NCBI RefSeq assembly: GCF_018128245.1
Contig: NZ_CP072378.1
Span: 124,001 to 188,000 of the forward strand
DNA from: Leptotrichia sp. oral taxon 221
GTDB taxonomy: Bacteria > Fusobacteriota > Fusobacteriia > Fusobacteriales > Leptotrichiaceae
Direction of reading: 5' to 3'
DNA length: 64,000 nt
Position 1 is the first letter of the stretch, and each line of letters opens with the position of its first letter. Made by a program: the position numbers and the translations under genes. The notes below the pieces were generated by a model. That model saw nothing but the letters and a program-made list of their open reading frames with translations. It did no database searches and was not told the DNA's origin. Positions 18,908-27,662 of this stretch are shown piece after piece.

Positions 18908-20365
18908 ATGAAACTTTACAATACGATGACAAATGAATTAGAAGAATTTAAAACGATAGAAGAGAATAAAGTAAAAATGTATGTTTGTGGGCCTACGGTT
19001 TATAATTACATACATTTAGGGAATGCACGTCCAATTGTAGTATTTGATACGCTGGCGAGGTATTTTAAGTATAAGGGACTAGAAGTTGATTTTGTGCAGA
19101 ATTTTACGGATGTGGATGATAAAATTATAAATCGGGCAAATGAAGAAGGGATTACGCCTGAAGAATTGACGCTTAAGTATATTAATGGATTTTTTGAGGA
19201 TACAGAGGCGTTGAATATTTCACAAGATGTGAAAAGACCGAAAGTAACGGAAAATATGGATGAAATCATTGATATTATTAAAAAATTAATTGAGAATGGT
19301 TTTGCGTATGAGAAAGATGGAAATGTATTTTTTAAAGTGAAAAAATATGAGGATTATGGGAAGTTGTCGAATCAGAAAATTGATGAGTTGGAAACAGGAA
19401 TTAGGGTTTCGATTACGGAAGATAAGGATGATCCGTTGGATTTTGCGCTGTGGAAAAAGAAGAAGGATGGAGAGATTTATTGGGATTCGCCTTGGGGTCA
19501 GGGAAGACCTGGGTGGCACATTGAGTGTAGTGCGATGTCTAAAAAATATTTGGGAGACACGTTTGATATTCATGGTGGTGGACAGGATTTAATTTTTCCA
19601 CATCACGAAAATGAGATTGCTCAAAGTAGATGTGCGTATCATGGAGAATTTGCAAGATACTGGATTCATAATGGATTTGTGCAAGTTGATGGAGATAAAA
19701 TGTCGAAATCTTTGGGAAACTTTTTCTTGTTGAGAGAAGTTTTGGAGAAATTTTCTGGGAATGTTGTGAGATTATTTATTTTGAGTACGCATTACAGAAA
19801 GCCAATTAATTTTTCATTTGAGAATATGGAAGATACGAAAAAAACTTTGCAAAATGTGGTTAATTCAATTAATAAATTTGAAGAAACTATTGGGAAATTT
19901 TCTGGAAGTGAGAAAAAAGGAGAAATTTCTTCGGAAACTGAAAAATTTATTCAAAGTGTAAATGATTTTGATGAAAAATTTGTGAGTGCAATGGATGAAG
20001 ATATGAATACGCCACAAGCATTGTCGACAATTTTTAATCAGATTCGTGAGACGAATAAATTTGTGAATGAAGTATTTGAAAATGGTGAAGTTACGTTTGA
20101 AGATGTGGAAGCATTGAAAAAATCTTATGATTCATTGAAGATTAAATTGCAAAATGTGTTTGGGATTGATTTGGTGATTGAGAAAAAATCAGATAATAGT
20201 AGCGAATTGACAAATAATTTGATAGAATTGTTGTTGAAATTGAGAAGTGATGCGAGAAAAGAAAGAAATTTCAAATTGTCAGATGAGATTCGTGATGAAA
20301 TGAAGAAACTTGGAGTTGCGATAAAGGACAATAAAGATGGATCAACGAGTTTTGAAATAGAATAA
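18908..20365 (+). CDS. cysS: Cysteine--tRNA ligase
   Basis: A 485-residue class I aminoacyl-tRNA synthetase that charges tRNA-Cys. The N-terminal MYVCGPTVYNYIHLGNARP contains a zinc-ligand Cys and the HIGH-like HLGN. WHIECSAMS supplies further zinc ligands, and KMSKSLGN is the second signature. Length and domain order are standard. Ribosome site AATAGGGAGAA. It lies downstream of the Septu-like pair but has its own promoter element. Confidence 0.97.
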   Translation: MKLYNTMTNELEEFKTIEENKVKMYVCGPTVYNYIHLGNARPIVVFDTLARYFKYKGLEVDFVQNFTDVDDKIINRANEEGITPEELTLKYINGFFEDTEALNISQDVKRPKVTENMDEIIDIIKKLIENGFAYEKDGNVFFKVKKYEDYGKLSNQKIDELETGIRVSITEDKDDPLDFALWKKKKDGEIYWDSPWGQGRPGWHIECSAMSKKYLGDTFDIHGGGQDLIFPHHENEIAQSRCAYHGEFARYWIHNGFVQVDGDKMSKSLGNFFLLREVLEKFSGNVVRLFILSTHYRKPINFSFENMEDTKKTLQNVVNSINKFEETIGKFSGSEKKGEISSETEKFIQSVNDFDEKFVSAMDEDMNTPQALSTIFNQIRETNKFVNEVFENGEVTFEDVEALKKSYDSLKIKLQNVFGIDLVIEKKSDNSSELTNNLIELLLKLRSDARKERNFKLSDEIRDEMKKLGVAIKDNKDGSTSFEIE

Positions 20366-20418
20366 AATTAAAAAAAATTAAAAAAAATAAAATTTATAGT
20401 AGTTTTTATGAAAAATTA

Positions 20419-20427
20419 TGATATAAT
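20419..20427 (+). promoter_or_regulatory. Extended -10 promoter upstream of mreB
   Basis: TGATATAAT at 20419-20427, 66 nt before the mreB start. Same TATGATATAAT core as the mutS2 promoter. No strong -35. Confidence 0.5.
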
Positions 20428-20492
20428 TGTAAATAAGTAAATTTTTTAATAAAAAAGAAAAAATAAAAATAATAAAAAAATTAGGAGGAAAA

Positions 20493-21524
20493 ATGGGAGT
20501 ATTTGATGCTTTTAGAATATTCAGGGTAAATAAAAGTATATCTATAGACTTAGGAACAGCAAACATACTAATTTATGACAAACAAAGAAAAAAAATCGTT
20601 TTAAATGAGCCGTCTGTAGTGGCGAGAGACAGAAAAACTAGAAAAATAATTGCAGTTGGTAAAGAAGCAAGAGAAATGTTAGGGAAAACACCTGCAAGTA
20701 TTGAAGCTATAAAACCATTGCAAGATGGAGTAATCGCTGATATCGATTCTACAACAGAAATGATAAGTCACTTCATTCACAAAATTTATGGAAACTCATT
20801 GTTCAAACCAGAAGTAATGATTTGTGTACCAATTGAAGTAACAAGTGTTGAAAGAAAAGCATTGTTTGATGCGGTAAAAGGTGCGAAAAAAACATACATT
20901 ATCGAAGAAGGAAGAGCTGCAATTATTGGTTCTGGAGTAGATATTTCACAACCAGAAGGAAGCATGGTAATCGATATAGGTGGAGGTTCTACTGATATCG
21001 CAATATTGTCATTAGATGAAATTATTGCTAGTAAATCAATTAGAATTGCTGGAAATAAATTTGATGAAGATATCGTAAAATATGTTAAAAGAAAATATAA
21101 TTTGTTAATTGGAGACAGAACAGCTGAAAAAATTAAAAAAGAATTGGCAACTGCATTAAAAGTACAAAATCCAGAAGTTATGGAAATTAAAGGTAGAGAT
21201 TTAGAATCAGGAATACCACAAACAGTTGAAGTTAATTCTAATGAAATTTATGAAGCAATTGAAGATTCTTTATTCAAAATCGTTTCTGCGACAAAAGAAG
21301 TGTTGGAAAAATGTCCGCCTGAATTAGCAGCAGATATTTTAGATAATGGAATCGTTATGACTGGTGGAGGTTCGTTAATTAGAGAATTTATCGATATGAT
21401 GGAAAAAGAAATTAGTATAAAAGTACATTTATCACCAAATCCATTAGATTCTGTAGTGTTAGGTGGAGGAGCCGCTTTTGATAACAAAAAATTATTGAGA
21501 ACATTACAAATGAGAGAAAATTAA
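20493..21524 (+). CDS. mreB: Rod shape-determining protein MreB
   Basis: A 343-residue bacterial actin. The phosphate-1 loop ISIDLGTANILIY is at about residues 16-28, phosphate-2 VIDIGGGSTDIAIL near 159-172, and adenosine motif IVMTGGGSLI near 287. It polymerises under the inner membrane and directs sidewall synthesis, in keeping with a rod-shaped or fusiform cell. Ribosome site AGGAGG. No mreC or mreD follows, unlike many genomes. Next comes the holB-like gene, 11 nt later. Confidence 0.96.
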   Translation: MGVFDAFRIFRVNKSISIDLGTANILIYDKQRKKIVLNEPSVVARDRKTRKIIAVGKEAREMLGKTPASIEAIKPLQDGVIADIDSTTEMISHFIHKIYGNSLFKPEVMICVPIEVTSVERKALFDAVKGAKKTYIIEEGRAAIIGSGVDISQPEGSMVIDIGGGSTDIAILSLDEIIASKSIRIAGNKFDEDIVKYVKRKYNLLIGDRTAEKIKKELATALKVQNPEVMEIKGRDLESGIPQTVEVNSNEIYEAIEDSLFKIVSATKEVLEKCPPELAADILDNGIVMTGGGSLIREFIDMMEKEISIKVHLSPNPLDSVVLGGGAAFDNKKLLRTLQMREN

Positions 21525-21535
21525 TAATTGAAATT

Positions 21536-22510
21536 ATGGGAAATAATGAAATATTAAATAGATTTGAAAATGAAATAGAATTAGGAAAAGAAAGTGCAAG
21601 TTACCTTTTTTATGGAGATAAAAGAGTTGACTTGCTCTCTTATGCTTTGGAATTTTCGAAAATTGTTATGACGAAGGATATGGTTGATCCGCTTGAAATT
21701 AAAAGGGAAAAAACTTTAATAGATAGACTGCAACATCCTGATATTGAAGTGATCAATCAGCATAATGAAAATATTAAAATTGATGAAGTGCGGGAAATTA
21801 TTTTTTCTTCAGTGGAGTCAACTTTTAATTCGAGAAAAAAAATATTTATTTTATGTGGGATAGAAAATTTGAGAAAAGAATCTTCAAACGCATTATTAAA
21901 AATTTTAGAAGAACCACCTAAAGATGTCTATTTCATTTTGTTATCGAGAAGTTTGAATATTATTCCAACGATAAAATCTCGAACGATAAAATTTCATTTA
22001 AAAAGTCCATCAAATGAAGATTTGGGAGTTAGTAAAGAGATTTACTATTTTTTTGGTGGAGATGAAAAGGATATAAAGGAATTTAAAGAAAAAGGGATTG
22101 CGCTGGAAGAATATGAGAACAGAGTTGAAACGATAGATGATGTTCTTTATTATTTTATTGAAATGAAAAAATTTTTGAGCTCTAAAAAAAATGGGGAAAA
22201 TGAAGGGAACAAAATTGAAAATTCGTTGAATTTAGTTGTAGGATACAACAAAAGTATAGATTTTTTATGTAAAAAAATTCGTTTTTTCGATACGGAAGAG
22301 GTCTATTTTTTGATAAATGAAATAATTGAAGAATTTAAAGATGAGAAGGAAATTCTTTTGGATTTGTTGTCAAAAATAGTAGTTAATTCTAGAAATATTT
22401 TAGATAGCGAAGAGTTAAAAAAGTTGATTAATTTGAAGAATAGCATACGGAATAATGTAAATATTCGAAGTATTTTATTCAATTTTTTTGATATTTGTGC
22501 AAATGGTTAA
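21536..22510 (+). CDS. holB: DNA polymerase III delta-prime-like clamp-loader subunit
   Basis: A 324-residue protein resembling the AAA+ clamp-loader subunits DnaX/HolB. Recognisable pieces are HPDIEVI with the following KIDEVREI (residues about 62-85), an IFILCGIENLRKESSNALLKILEEPP segment typical of delta-prime and gamma, and SRTIKFHL (sensor 1/Arg-finger-like SR) near residue 153. There is no Walker A motif, which fits delta-prime. It probably helps open the sliding clamp. No strong ribosome site is seen; it may be coupled to mreB, 11 nt upstream. Confidence 0.82.
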   Translation: MGNNEILNRFENEIELGKESASYLFYGDKRVDLLSYALEFSKIVMTKDMVDPLEIKREKTLIDRLQHPDIEVINQHNENIKIDEVREIIFSSVESTFNSRKKIFILCGIENLRKESSNALLKILEEPPKDVYFILLSRSLNIIPTIKSRTIKFHLKSPSNEDLGVSKEIYYFFGGDEKDIKEFKEKGIALEEYENRVETIDDVLYYFIEMKKFLSSKKNGENEGNKIENSLNLVVGYNKSIDFLCKKIRFFDTEEVYFLINEIIEEFKDEKEILLDLLSKIVVNSRNILDSEELKKLINLKNSIRNNVNIRSILFNFFDICANG

Positions 22511-22612
22511 GATTTTTATTGATTATTGAAGAGAAAATCATAGTTTTAAATTTTTTAGAATAATGATGATGATAAATTGGAGTAAAAATTTTGAAAAAAT
22601 AAAAATTGTAGT

Positions 22613-22639
22613 TCACGGCGAATTTTACATTTGTCGTGA
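22613..22639 (+). terminator. Possible weak terminator after the holB-like gene
   Basis: Hairpin TCACGGC (22613-22619) / GTCGTGA (22633-22639), 7 bp with one G-U pair, followed by TTTTAAG. It separates the core genes from the EndoU cassette. The U-tract is short, so termination may be partial. Confidence 0.4.
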
Positions 22640-22657
22640 TTTTAAGATATTTAAATA

Positions 22658-23362
22658 TTGAAAAAAATTAAAATGATTGGAAAAAAGAAAATGAGAAATA
22701 TGAATGTATCAAAAGTTTTAAAAATGATGTTAGCTATAATTATTGTCTTGTTTGCGGCTAAATTTTACACGGATAAAGGTGCTGTGAAAAATGAATTGAT
22801 TGCGGCGGCAAGTGGGACTAGCAGTAAAAAAGTTGAGAAAGAGAAAGCTTTGGAAGAGGCTCAAAATTCGAAAGATGAAGATGGAAAAACATCAAAGAAA
22901 GCTAAAAATTCACAAGATAAATTTGATAAGTCCAAGAAAAATCAAGGAACGACAGGCGATAGGAAGTATAATATTGATTATGACCATGTGTTAGGTGGAG
23001 ATATAAATTATAAGTCTGGGAAAGTGACTGGAGGGCATACGTTACTAAAAGGCGATGTGAGAATTGTGAAAAAATATGGAAAACCTTCAAAAAGTGGTGT
23101 CTATAAAGCGAGTATTGAAGTGAAAACTCCAGATGGAAATTGGCAAGCAAAAACTAGTAATGGTGGCATAAATACGATGTTTCCAGAAGATTGGGATGAA
23201 GCGAGAGTTATTGATGAGATAAATTCTGCTTGGGAAAACAGAAAAGATCTAAAAGGAAGAGATTCGAATATGTGGCAAGGAATTAGTAAAAGTGGAGTTT
23301 TGATTCGTGGATATAAATCGCCTAGAATTACGGCTTATCCAGTATTTGAAGGTGATAGATAA
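22658..23362 (+). CDS. Exported EndoU-type nuclease (likely toxin)
   Basis: A protein of up to 234 residues. An N-terminal basic patch plus hydrophobic segment (about residues 19-36) is a signal peptide or anchor, then a Lys/Ser-rich linker (about 50-100), then a bacterial EndoU domain to the end. EndoU features: DHVLGGD with H110, GGHTLLKGD with H127, and NTMFPEDWDEARVIDEI, the family's T-x-FP-x-x-W element. Such domains are RNA-cutting toxins in contact-dependent and secreted systems. The start is uncertain: TTG at 22658 gives the longest form; ATG at 22673 or 22691 are alternatives, none with a clear ribosome site. The next gene overlaps by 1 nt and is probably its immunity gene. Confidence 0.78.
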   Translation: MKKIKMIGKKKMRNMNVSKVLKMMLAIIIVLFAAKFYTDKGAVKNELIAAASGTSSKKVEKEKALEEAQNSKDEDGKTSKKAKNSQDKFDKSKKNQGTTGDRKYNIDYDHVLGGDINYKSGKVTGGHTLLKGDVRIVKKYGKPSKSGVYKASIEVKTPDGNWQAKTSNGGINTMFPEDWDEARVIDEINSAWENRKDLKGRDSNMWQGISKSGVLIRGYKSPRITAYPVFEGDR

Positions 23363-23793
23363 TGATTATAAAATTTGGTTACTATAACGACGAGGATTTT
23401 GGATTGATAGAATATCCAGAGATTTTATTTTCAGAAGATGGGAAAAGTTCTGATGAATCAGAAGAAGAAACAGTGAAAAAACAAGGTTATACAAAATATT
23501 TGATTACTGGGATAATGGAAGATTTTCAGTATTATGAATTAATTGAGGATTTTTTGGAAAATTTGAAGGAATTGAAGGATGGGAAGCGAAAAAAATTAGA
23601 GTGGGATGGACAGGCATTTCAGTATGAAATTACGCTTTCAAGAGTGGAAATGGCGCATACGATTTTTGGAGAATGTGAGGAATATCCAAAATGGTCTTGT
23701 AGATTTAAGGAATTTGAGAAAGTTTTAAAGGGATGGAAGAAATTTCTTGAAATGGATAGGAGCGAGGAAAGTTTTGTAAAAGTGGAAATATAA
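23362..23793 (+). CDS. Candidate immunity protein for the EndoU nuclease
   Basis: A 143-residue acidic cytoplasmic protein without signal peptide or membrane segment. Its ATG overlaps the stop codon of the EndoU gene (TAATG), so the two are translationally coupled. Size, acidity against a basic toxin, and position right behind it are the usual marks of an immunity gene. I do not recognise the family by sequence. The assignment is inferred from context only. Confidence 0.6.
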   Translation: MIIKFGYYNDEDFGLIEYPEILFSEDGKSSDESEEETVKKQGYTKYLITGIMEDFQYYELIEDFLENLKELKDGKRKKLEWDGQAFQYEITLSRVEMAHTIFGECEEYPKWSCRFKEFEKVLKGWKKFLEMDRSEESFVKVEI

Positions 23794-23800
23794 AAAATAA

Positions 23801-23858
23801 AAGCCAATTTGAATTGACTTTAAAAATTTGAAAGTTCAGTTCATTTTGGCTCTTTTTT
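23801..23858. terminator. Bidirectional terminator between immunity gene and pspC
   Basis: Interrupted stem made of AAGCCAA..TGAA.TGACTTT (from 23801) and AAAG.TTCA.TTCA..TTGGCT (23831-23851), followed by CTTTTTTT on the plus strand, with an A-tract before it that gives a U-tract on the minus strand. It serves the two convergent genes. Confidence 0.7.
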
Positions 23859-24136
23859 TATTCTCTGTCGATTTTTTCAACTTCTTTTATATTATCGTAA
23901 TCATTGCTGTCATTGTTTTTTTTTAAAGAATCATCATAAGGTTTTTCAGTATCTTTTGGGATAATGAAACCTAAAACAAAATATATGATTAATCCTGGAA
24001 GTCCAGCAAATAGGATAATAGCAGCAGCTGCAATAATTCTAACTATAGTAGGATCCATATCAAAATATTCTGCTATTCCCCCACAAACTCCTAAAATCTT
24101 TTTATCTTTTGTTGAACAATATAATTTTTTCTTCAT
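23858..24136 (-). CDS. PspC-domain membrane protein
   Basis: A 92-residue protein with a PspC domain: LYCSTKDKKILGVCGGIAEYF DMD (residues about 5-28), then a hydrophobic helix at about 33-58 and an acidic Asp/Asn/Lys-rich tail. PspC proteins belong to phage-shock or envelope-stress responses and can sit in the membrane as sensors. No other psp genes are near, so the specific role is unknown. Ribosome site AGGGAGGAA before ATG. A minus-strand -10 TATAAT is visible at 24179-24174. Confidence 0.85.
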   Translation of the reverse strand: MKKKLYCSTKDKKILGVCGGIAEYFDMDPTIVRIIAAAAIILFAGLPGLIIYFVLGFIIPKDTEKPYDDSLKKNNDSNDYDNIKEVEKIDRE

Positions 24137-24336
24137 AAGAATTCCTCCCTATTTTTTTGTTTTTTTCGTACTTATTATATCTTATACTATAGTATATCAC
24201 ATTTTTTTTAAATTTTAAAATACTTTGAAAAAATTAAAAATATATTCTTTGAAAAATGGGAAAAATGAGTTATACTTATAATCAAAGTTGTGTTAGTTTT
24301 CAAAACATAAATTGAAGAATATAGGAGATGAAAATA

Positions 24337-24798
24337 ATGATATTTACGAATTTGAAGGATGATTTACAAAATAAAATTTTACCAGAAAATTTGCAGAAAT
24401 GTATAAATTATACGAAAGAGAATTTTGAGAAATTATTGACTGATGAATGTGGGAGTTATGATATTGGGAGTGGAATAAAAATGAATATTCTTTCATATGA
24501 AACTGGAGATGGAGAAGGAAATATTTCTGAGACGCATTTGAAAAATGTGGATGTTCAAATTACTTTGTCTGGTGGAGAGGGAATTGCAGTTAACAATATT
24601 CATAATATGAAAGTAGATAAAATTGATGAGGATAAAGATTTGATAATTCATTCTGGAGAAATGATGTTTAATGTGGTAATGAAAAGTGGAGACGTGTTAA
24701 TTCTTTTTCCAGAAGATGTTCATAAATCAGGATTGAAAAGGGAAGAGACTGGGAAAGTGAGAAAGTTAGTGTTTAAAGTACCAGTAGAGAGTTTGTAA
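24337..24798 (+). CDS. YhcH/YjgK/YiaL family protein
   Basis: A 153-residue protein of the YhcH/YjgK/YiaL (DUF386) cupin-like family, metal-binding proteins linked to sialic-acid and other sugar catabolism (also called beta-galactosidase subunit beta). Family signs are the central THLKNVDVQITLSGGEGI block, FPEDVHKSGL, and the C-terminal KLVFKV. The start at 24337 is preferred over ATG at 24328 because GGAG lies directly against the earlier ATG and 9 nt before the later one. It stands alone with a terminator behind it. No sialic-acid genes are in the window. Confidence 0.85.
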   Translation: MIFTNLKDDLQNKILPENLQKCINYTKENFEKLLTDECGSYDIGSGIKMNILSYETGDGEGNISETHLKNVDVQITLSGGEGIAVNNIHNMKVDKIDEDKDLIIHSGEMMFNVVMKSGDVLILFPEDVHKSGLKREETGKVRKLVFKVPVESL

Positions 24799-24821
24799 GA
24801 ATATTAAAATAAAAAAGTTGA

Positions 24822-24853
24822 AACTATCTCAAAAATTTGGGGATAGTTTTTTA
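24822..24853 (+). terminator. Rho-independent terminator after the yhcH-like gene
   Basis: Stem AACTATC (24822-24828) / GATAGTT (24842-24848), followed by TTTTTTATTTT. It closes the region before the microcompartment locus. Confidence 0.75.
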
Positions 24854-24915
24854 TTTTGGATAAAAGTTTTTTACACTATTTATAAATTTACTGAATTTTA
24901 TTCGATTTCAAAAAC

Positions 24916-24943
24916 TTGACAAATCAAAAAATCGAGGTAATAT
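24916..24943 (+). promoter_or_regulatory. Promoter of the pdu half of the microcompartment locus
   Basis: -35 TTGACA (24916-24921), 16-nt spacer, -10 TAATAT (24938-24943). The spacer ends ATCGAGG, so ATCGAGGTAA overlaps the -10. The same 10-mer in the same position occurs in the promoter at 33291-33318 before the shell gene. A shared regulator or an unusual promoter class is possible. Confidence 0.65.
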
Positions 24944-25017
24944 TTATATAGAAACTATAGATATATTTACAATGGGGTAAGCATATTTAATTTAAAAAAT
25001 TTCAAAAGAATAAAGGC

Positions 25018-25078
25018 GAGCAAAGAGGCTTAAAGATAGAAAACAGGTTATACAAATTGTATAAATGTTATTTTTTTT
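25018..25078 (+). promoter_or_regulatory. Leader attenuator, possible EutV (ANTAR) target
   Basis: A terminator-like hairpin AACA..TTATACA/TGTATAA.TGTT (25042-25069) is followed by ATTTTTTTT, well upstream of the first coding gene. Just before it, AGC AAAGAG GCT (25019-25030) can form a hairpin whose hexaloop has A at position 1 and G at position 4, the pattern bound by ANTAR antiterminators such as EutV. The stem is only 3-4 bp and a second clean hairpin was not found, so the EutV assignment is tentative. The terminator-like part is more secure. Confidence 0.45.
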
Positions 25079-25206
25079 AAGTGTCTTTTTTTATTTTGTA
25101 CTTGAACTCATTTAAAATCGGCTAATGAAATTGAGCAAATCTTGGGTTTAGGTAGATAGTTTTTAGATTAAATTAGTTGAAATCATTGGATGAGGAGATG
25201 ATTGTA

Positions 25207-25896
25207 ATGGTAACGGAGTTTGTAGGAACTAACAGATTAGGGGATACAATTGGGTTAGTTATTGCCAATATTGATTCGCAATTGAAAGAGAAAATGAATA
25301 TTGGTACTAGATACAATTCGATTGGGATTGTTGGTGCTAGAACAGGAGCTGGACCACATATTTTTGCGGCAGATGAGGCTGTGAAATCGACTAATTCAGA
25401 GATTTTATCAATTGAACTACCGAGAGACACTAAAGGTGGAGGAGGACATGGTTCGTTAATAATTTTTGGTGCTGATGATGTGTCTGATGTGAGAAAAGCT
25501 GTGGAAATTTGTTTAGCTGATTTGGAAAGAACATTTGGTGATGTTTATGGAAATGATGCGGGACATTTGGAATTTCAATATTCGGCTAGAGCTAGTCAGG
25601 CTTTGGTTAAAGGATTGGGAGCAGAAAAAGGTAAGGCTTTTGGGATAACAGTAGCCAGTCCAGCAGCAATTGGTGTAATTTTAGCAGATACAGCAGTGAA
25701 AGCCGCCGCCGTTGAAGTGAGAGCGTATTCTTCACCTGGTCACGGAACAAGTTACAGTAATGAAGTAATTTTGGGAATAAGTGGAGATTCAGGAGCTGTT
25801 AAACAAGCGATTATTTCGGCTAGAGAAGTTGGAATTGAACTTTTGGCAGCGATGGGAGATAGACCAGAAAGTACTACGAAACCATATATTTTGTGA
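25207..25896 (+). CDS. pduB: Microcompartment shell protein PduB (short form)
   Basis: A 229-residue trimeric (BMC-T) shell protein with two BMC domains. Near-diagnostic PduB segments are TEFVGTNRLGDTIGLVIAN, GARTGAGPHIFAADEAVK and SIELPRDTKGGGGHGSLI. The start at 25207 is chosen because GAGGAG lies 9 nt upstream; an upstream TTG start would add only 10 residues. The protein therefore matches the short PduB-prime form and lacks the roughly 37-residue extension of Salmonella PduB that links shell to cargo. First gene of the locus. Confidence 0.92.
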   Translation: MVTEFVGTNRLGDTIGLVIANIDSQLKEKMNIGTRYNSIGIVGARTGAGPHIFAADEAVKSTNSEILSIELPRDTKGGGGHGSLIIFGADDVSDVRKAVEICLADLERTFGDVYGNDAGHLEFQYSARASQALVKGLGAEKGKAFGITVASPAAIGVILADTAVKAAAVEVRAYSSPGHGTSYSNEVILGISGDSGAVKQAIISAREVGIELLAAMGDRPESTTKPYIL

Positions 25897-25975
25897 TGAA
25901 ATGAGAATTTAAGGGCAAAAAAGTAAAAAAATTGGTGATTTTGGAAGCCCTTAAATATGCGTAGGAGGAAATTGT

Positions 25976-27637
25976 ATGAAATCAAAAAGATTTGAGGCTT
26001 TGAGAAATAGACCGATAAATAAAGATGGATTTGTATTAGAGTGGGAAGAAGTAGGATTTATTGCGATGAACAGTTCGCAAGACCCGAAACCAAGTATAAA
26101 AATTGAAGGTGGGAAAATTGTTGAGTTAGATGGTAAAAAGAGAGAGGAATTCGATTCGATTGATACTTTTATAGCGAATTATGGTATTAACATTGAAAAG
26201 ACGAAAGAAGTAATGGCGATGGATTCTAAGAAAATAGCAAACATGCTTTGTGATCCTAATGTTTCAAGAAAGGAATTGGTTCAATTGACGACTGCTATGA
26301 CGCCTGCAAAAGCGGTTCAAGTTTTGGGGTATATGAATGTCGTTGAGATGATGATGGCGATGCAAAAAATGCGTGCTAGAAAGACACCGATGAATCAATG
26401 TCACGTTACTAATATAAAGGATAATCCAGCACAAATTGCAGCAGATGGAGCAGAAGCAGCATTGAGAGGATTTCCTGAACAAGAAACTACGGTAGGAATT
26501 GCAAGATATGCACCATTTAATGCGTTGAGTTTGTTAATTGGTTCGCAAGTTGGTCGTGGTGGAGTTTTGACTCAATGTTCGTTGGAAGAAGCGACTGAAT
26601 TGGCGTTGGGAATGAGAGGATTGACTTGTTATGCAGAAACAATTTCGGTGTATGGGACAGAAGATGTATTTACTGATGGAGATGACACGCCTTGGTCAAA
26701 AGGATTTTTAGCATCAGCATATGCGTCGAGAGGTTTAAAAATGCGTTTTACATCAGGAACTGGTTCAGAAGTGCAAATGGGTTATGCTGAAGGTAAATCA
26801 ATGTTGTATTTGGAAGCTAGATGTTTGTATATTACGAAGGGAGCTGGAGTTCAAGGAATACAAAATGGTTCAGTAAGTTGTATTGGTATTCCGTCAGCTG
26901 TACCAGGTGGAATTAGAGCCGTTTTAGCAGAAAACCTATTGGCAGCAATGTTAGATTTGGAATGTGCTTCTAGTAATGACCAAACTTTCACTCATTCAGA
27001 TTTGAGAAGATCAGTTAGATCGTTGATGCAAATGGCACCAGGAACTGATTTTATCTGCTCAGGATACAGTGCAACTCCAAACTACGATAATATGTTTGCT
27101 GGATCAAACTGGGATGCGGAAGATTTTGATGACTGGAATGTAATTCAAAGAGATTTGAAGATTGACGCGGGATTGAGACCTGTTTTAGAAGAAAATGTTG
27201 TGGCGGCTAGAAATAAAGCGGCTAGGGTTTTGCAAGCGGTATTTAAAGAATTAGGATTGCCTGAAATTACTGATGAAGAAGTTACTGCAGCGACTTATGC
27301 TAATGGAAGTAAAGATATGCCACCGAGAAATGTAGTTGAAGATTTGAAGGGTGCTGAAGATATGATGAAACGTGGAATTACAGGTATTGATGTAGTTAAG
27401 GCACTTTACAGATCAGGTTACAAAGAAGAAGCACAAAAGATATTGAATATGTTGAAACAAAGGGTAGCTGGGGATTATTTGCATACTTCGGCAGTAGTTG
27501 ATAAGGATTTCAATGTAATTAGTGCGGTAAACGATGTAAATGACTATGCAGGACCAGGAACAGGATATCAAATGAGCGATGAAAGATGGGATGAAATTAA
27601 AAAAATTCCAGCGGCTATAGATCCAAGTAAAATATAA
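25976..27637 (+). CDS. pduC: B12-dependent propanediol/glycerol dehydratase, large subunit
   Basis: A 553-residue alpha subunit that binds adenosylcobalamin and converts 1,2-propanediol to propionaldehyde (glycerol may also be used). The family start KRFEALRNRPINKDGFV, the barrel segments ARYAPFNALSLLIGSQ and SGTGSEVQMGYAEGKSMLYLEARC, and the C-terminal NDYAGPGTGY are all present. Ribosome site AGGAGG 7 nt before ATG. Followed after 25 nt by the medium subunit. Together with PduD and PduE it forms the heterohexameric enzyme inside the microcompartment. Confidence 0.97.
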   Translation: MKSKRFEALRNRPINKDGFVLEWEEVGFIAMNSSQDPKPSIKIEGGKIVELDGKKREEFDSIDTFIANYGINIEKTKEVMAMDSKKIANMLCDPNVSRKELVQLTTAMTPAKAVQVLGYMNVVEMMMAMQKMRARKTPMNQCHVTNIKDNPAQIAADGAEAALRGFPEQETTVGIARYAPFNALSLLIGSQVGRGGVLTQCSLEEATELALGMRGLTCYAETISVYGTEDVFTDGDDTPWSKGFLASAYASRGLKMRFTSGTGSEVQMGYAEGKSMLYLEARCLYITKGAGVQGIQNGSVSCIGIPSAVPGGIRAVLAENLLAAMLDLECASSNDQTFTHSDLRRSVRSLMQMAPGTDFICSGYSATPNYDNMFAGSNWDAEDFDDWNVIQRDLKIDAGLRPVLEENVVAARNKAARVLQAVFKELGLPEITDEEVTAATYANGSKDMPPRNVVEDLKGAEDMMKRGITGIDVVKALYRSGYKEEAQKILNMLKQRVAGDYLHTSAVVDKDFNVISAVNDVNDYAGPGTGYQMSDERWDEIKKIPAAIDPSKI

Positions 27638-27662
27638 TTTATTGGTTTAGGAGGGTAAGACC

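Noticed and set aside
24944-25206. Cobalamin riboswitch before the B12-dependent pathway genes
   Set aside because: No B12-box-like conserved core could be found; the leader is better explained by a simple hairpin terminator.
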